Shown here: positions 32,006 to 32,473 of the stretch, piece by piece | Position numbering within the stretch: the first letter of the stretch is position 1 | Layout of the letters: each line of letters opens with the position of its first letter | Assembly (NCBI GenBank): GCA_964450435.1 | Contig: CAYVCX010000030.1 | Coordinates: 1-32,473 of the forward strand | Length of the DNA: 32,473 nt | Source: SKLM01 sp964450435 | GTDB lineage: Bacteria; Chloroflexota; Anaerolineae; B4-G1 | Direction: 5' to 3' | Made by a program: the position numbers and the translations under genes | The notes under the pieces: generated by a model | Database searches by the model: none | The model's input: only the letters and a program-made list of their open reading frames with translations | Told to the model about the DNA's origin: nothing

Positions 32006-32353
32006 TTAATGGCCGGAATACAACTCGTCGGTCCTGGCTGCCATCATGAAGTCATTCTGGCGCAAGCCCTTGATTTTGTGGGTGTAATAGGTGACCACGG
32101 TTCTGCCCCAGGTAAGTGTGATAATGGGGTGATGACCCTGCGCCTCAGCGATCTCACCCACCGCGTTGGTGAACTCCAGGGCTTGAGCGAAATCGGAGAA
32201 GATGAAGGTGCGCCTCAGTTTCTTGATGCCATGTTCATCGACAAGATCCCACTTGGGCACTCGAGGCAGCATCTCTTGAATGGCCTCATCGGTCAGAGGG
32301 AACTGGTCGCCGCGACGTGTTGCAGATTTGCTCTTTGCGAGTTTCTCGGCCAT
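32006..32353 (-). CDS. Pterin-4a-carbinolamine dehydratase (PCD/PhhB-like)
   Basis: The enzyme dehydrates 4a-hydroxytetrahydropterin to quinonoid dihydropterin. It has 115 residues from ATG 32353, with AGGAG 8 nt upstream; extension to 32404 is not needed. The active-site histidines H74 and H75 (AQGHHPIITLTW) and H92 (YYTHKIKGL) are present, with the typical KWDLVDEHGIKKLRRTFIFSDFAQALEFTNAVGEIAE fold segment. Aromatic amino acid hydroxylases are the classical partners, but none is in the window. A published phylogenomic proposal links bacterial PCDs to molybdopterin cofactor metabolism, which suits the Mo/W locus on the same strand about 6 kb away. It is the first gene after a good promoter. 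Confidence 0.92.
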   Translation of the reverse strand: MAEKLAKSKSATRRGDQFPLTDEAIQEMLPRVPKWDLVDEHGIKKLRRTFIFSDFAQALEFTNAVGEIAEAQGHHPIITLTWGRTVVTYYTHKIKGLRQNDFMMAARTDELYSGH

Positions 32354-32439
32354 AGAATGATCTCCTTTGCGTGGGTCTCCTTCCTGCCCGGGAGAGCGAT
32401 TCATCGGGATACGTCCCAGCCACGAACTTGTGCCAGTCC

Positions 32440-32468
32440 ATTATGGCCGATTGTGCGGTTTGCGTCAA
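32440..32468 (-). promoter_or_regulatory. Sigma70-type promoter of the dehydratase-degV-epimerase-truD run
   Basis: On the minus strand TTGACG (32468-32463) and CATAAT (32445-32440) are separated by 17 bp. Predicted start is near 32433, about 80 nt before ATG 32353. The four downstream genes are close (16-41 bp gaps) and have no other obvious promoter, so they are probably one transcript. Confidence 0.7.
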
Positions 32469-32473
32469 GCATA

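Noticed and set aside
1..32473. CRISPR array, toxin-antitoxin pair, restriction or other named defence system
   Set aside because: No spaced repeats and no nuclease/methylase or toxin-like pairs were found. The only recombinase is a single XerC/D-like gene.

Overview
The window is a GC-rich, densely coded bacterial chromosome segment. It most likely comes from a member of the Chloroflexota. The main clue is the pairing of a 'Chlor_Arch_YYY' (DUF2298/TIGR03662) membrane protein with a TIGR03663 (Agl23-like) membrane protein, two families whose known range is essentially Chloroflexi plus archaea. A ferredoxin-type 2-oxoacid oxidoreductase and a tungstate/molybdate locus suggest anaerobic or facultative metabolism. 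Phylum placement is inference from gene content only. No rRNA, tRNA, CRISPR array or prophage was found.

Plus-strand half (1-18697). Positions 1-13071 hold a surface-glycan module: the 3' part of a GT4 glycosyltransferase, then four large polytopic membrane proteins of the GT39/DUF2298/TIGR03663 type. The last of these carries a C-terminal six-repeat NHL propeller. Its 3' end overlaps a two-gene 2-oxoacid:acceptor oxidoreductase (13058-15438) in which a gamma-like domain is fused behind the TPP-binding beta subunit. Then come a tyrosine recombinase with a clear promoter and a perfect 12-bp inverted repeat on either side of it, a UbiA-family prenyl-phosphate phosphoribosyltransferase, a VOC protein and a small PF04020 membrane protein.

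Minus-strand half (32473-19004, read right to left). A short housekeeping run (pterin carbinolamine dehydratase, DegV, TIGR01777 epimerase, TruD) is followed by a poorly coding stretch with a probable frameshifted membrane gene. Next is a DUF1475 - DUF523/DUF1722 - endonuclease V-like operon. After that lies a coherent molybdenum/tungsten locus of two transcription units: tupB-tupC-tupA (uptake), and a molybdenum-storage-protein homologue followed by a DDTD-motif gene fragment, moaA, moaC, moaD, moaE and moeA (storage and pterin-cofactor synthesis). Both units start with near-consensus sigma70-type promoters that resemble each other.

The most interesting item is the roughly 325-nt leader of tupB. 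It contains three local stems enclosed by a long-range helix, followed by an intrinsic terminator and sequences that could form an antiterminator. That is the architecture of a transcription-attenuating riboswitch, plausibly sensing molybdenum or tungsten cofactor. Together with a single-gene MoSto homologue in the cofactor operon, the locus looks like an uptake - storage - cofactor assembly pathway under RNA-level feedback.
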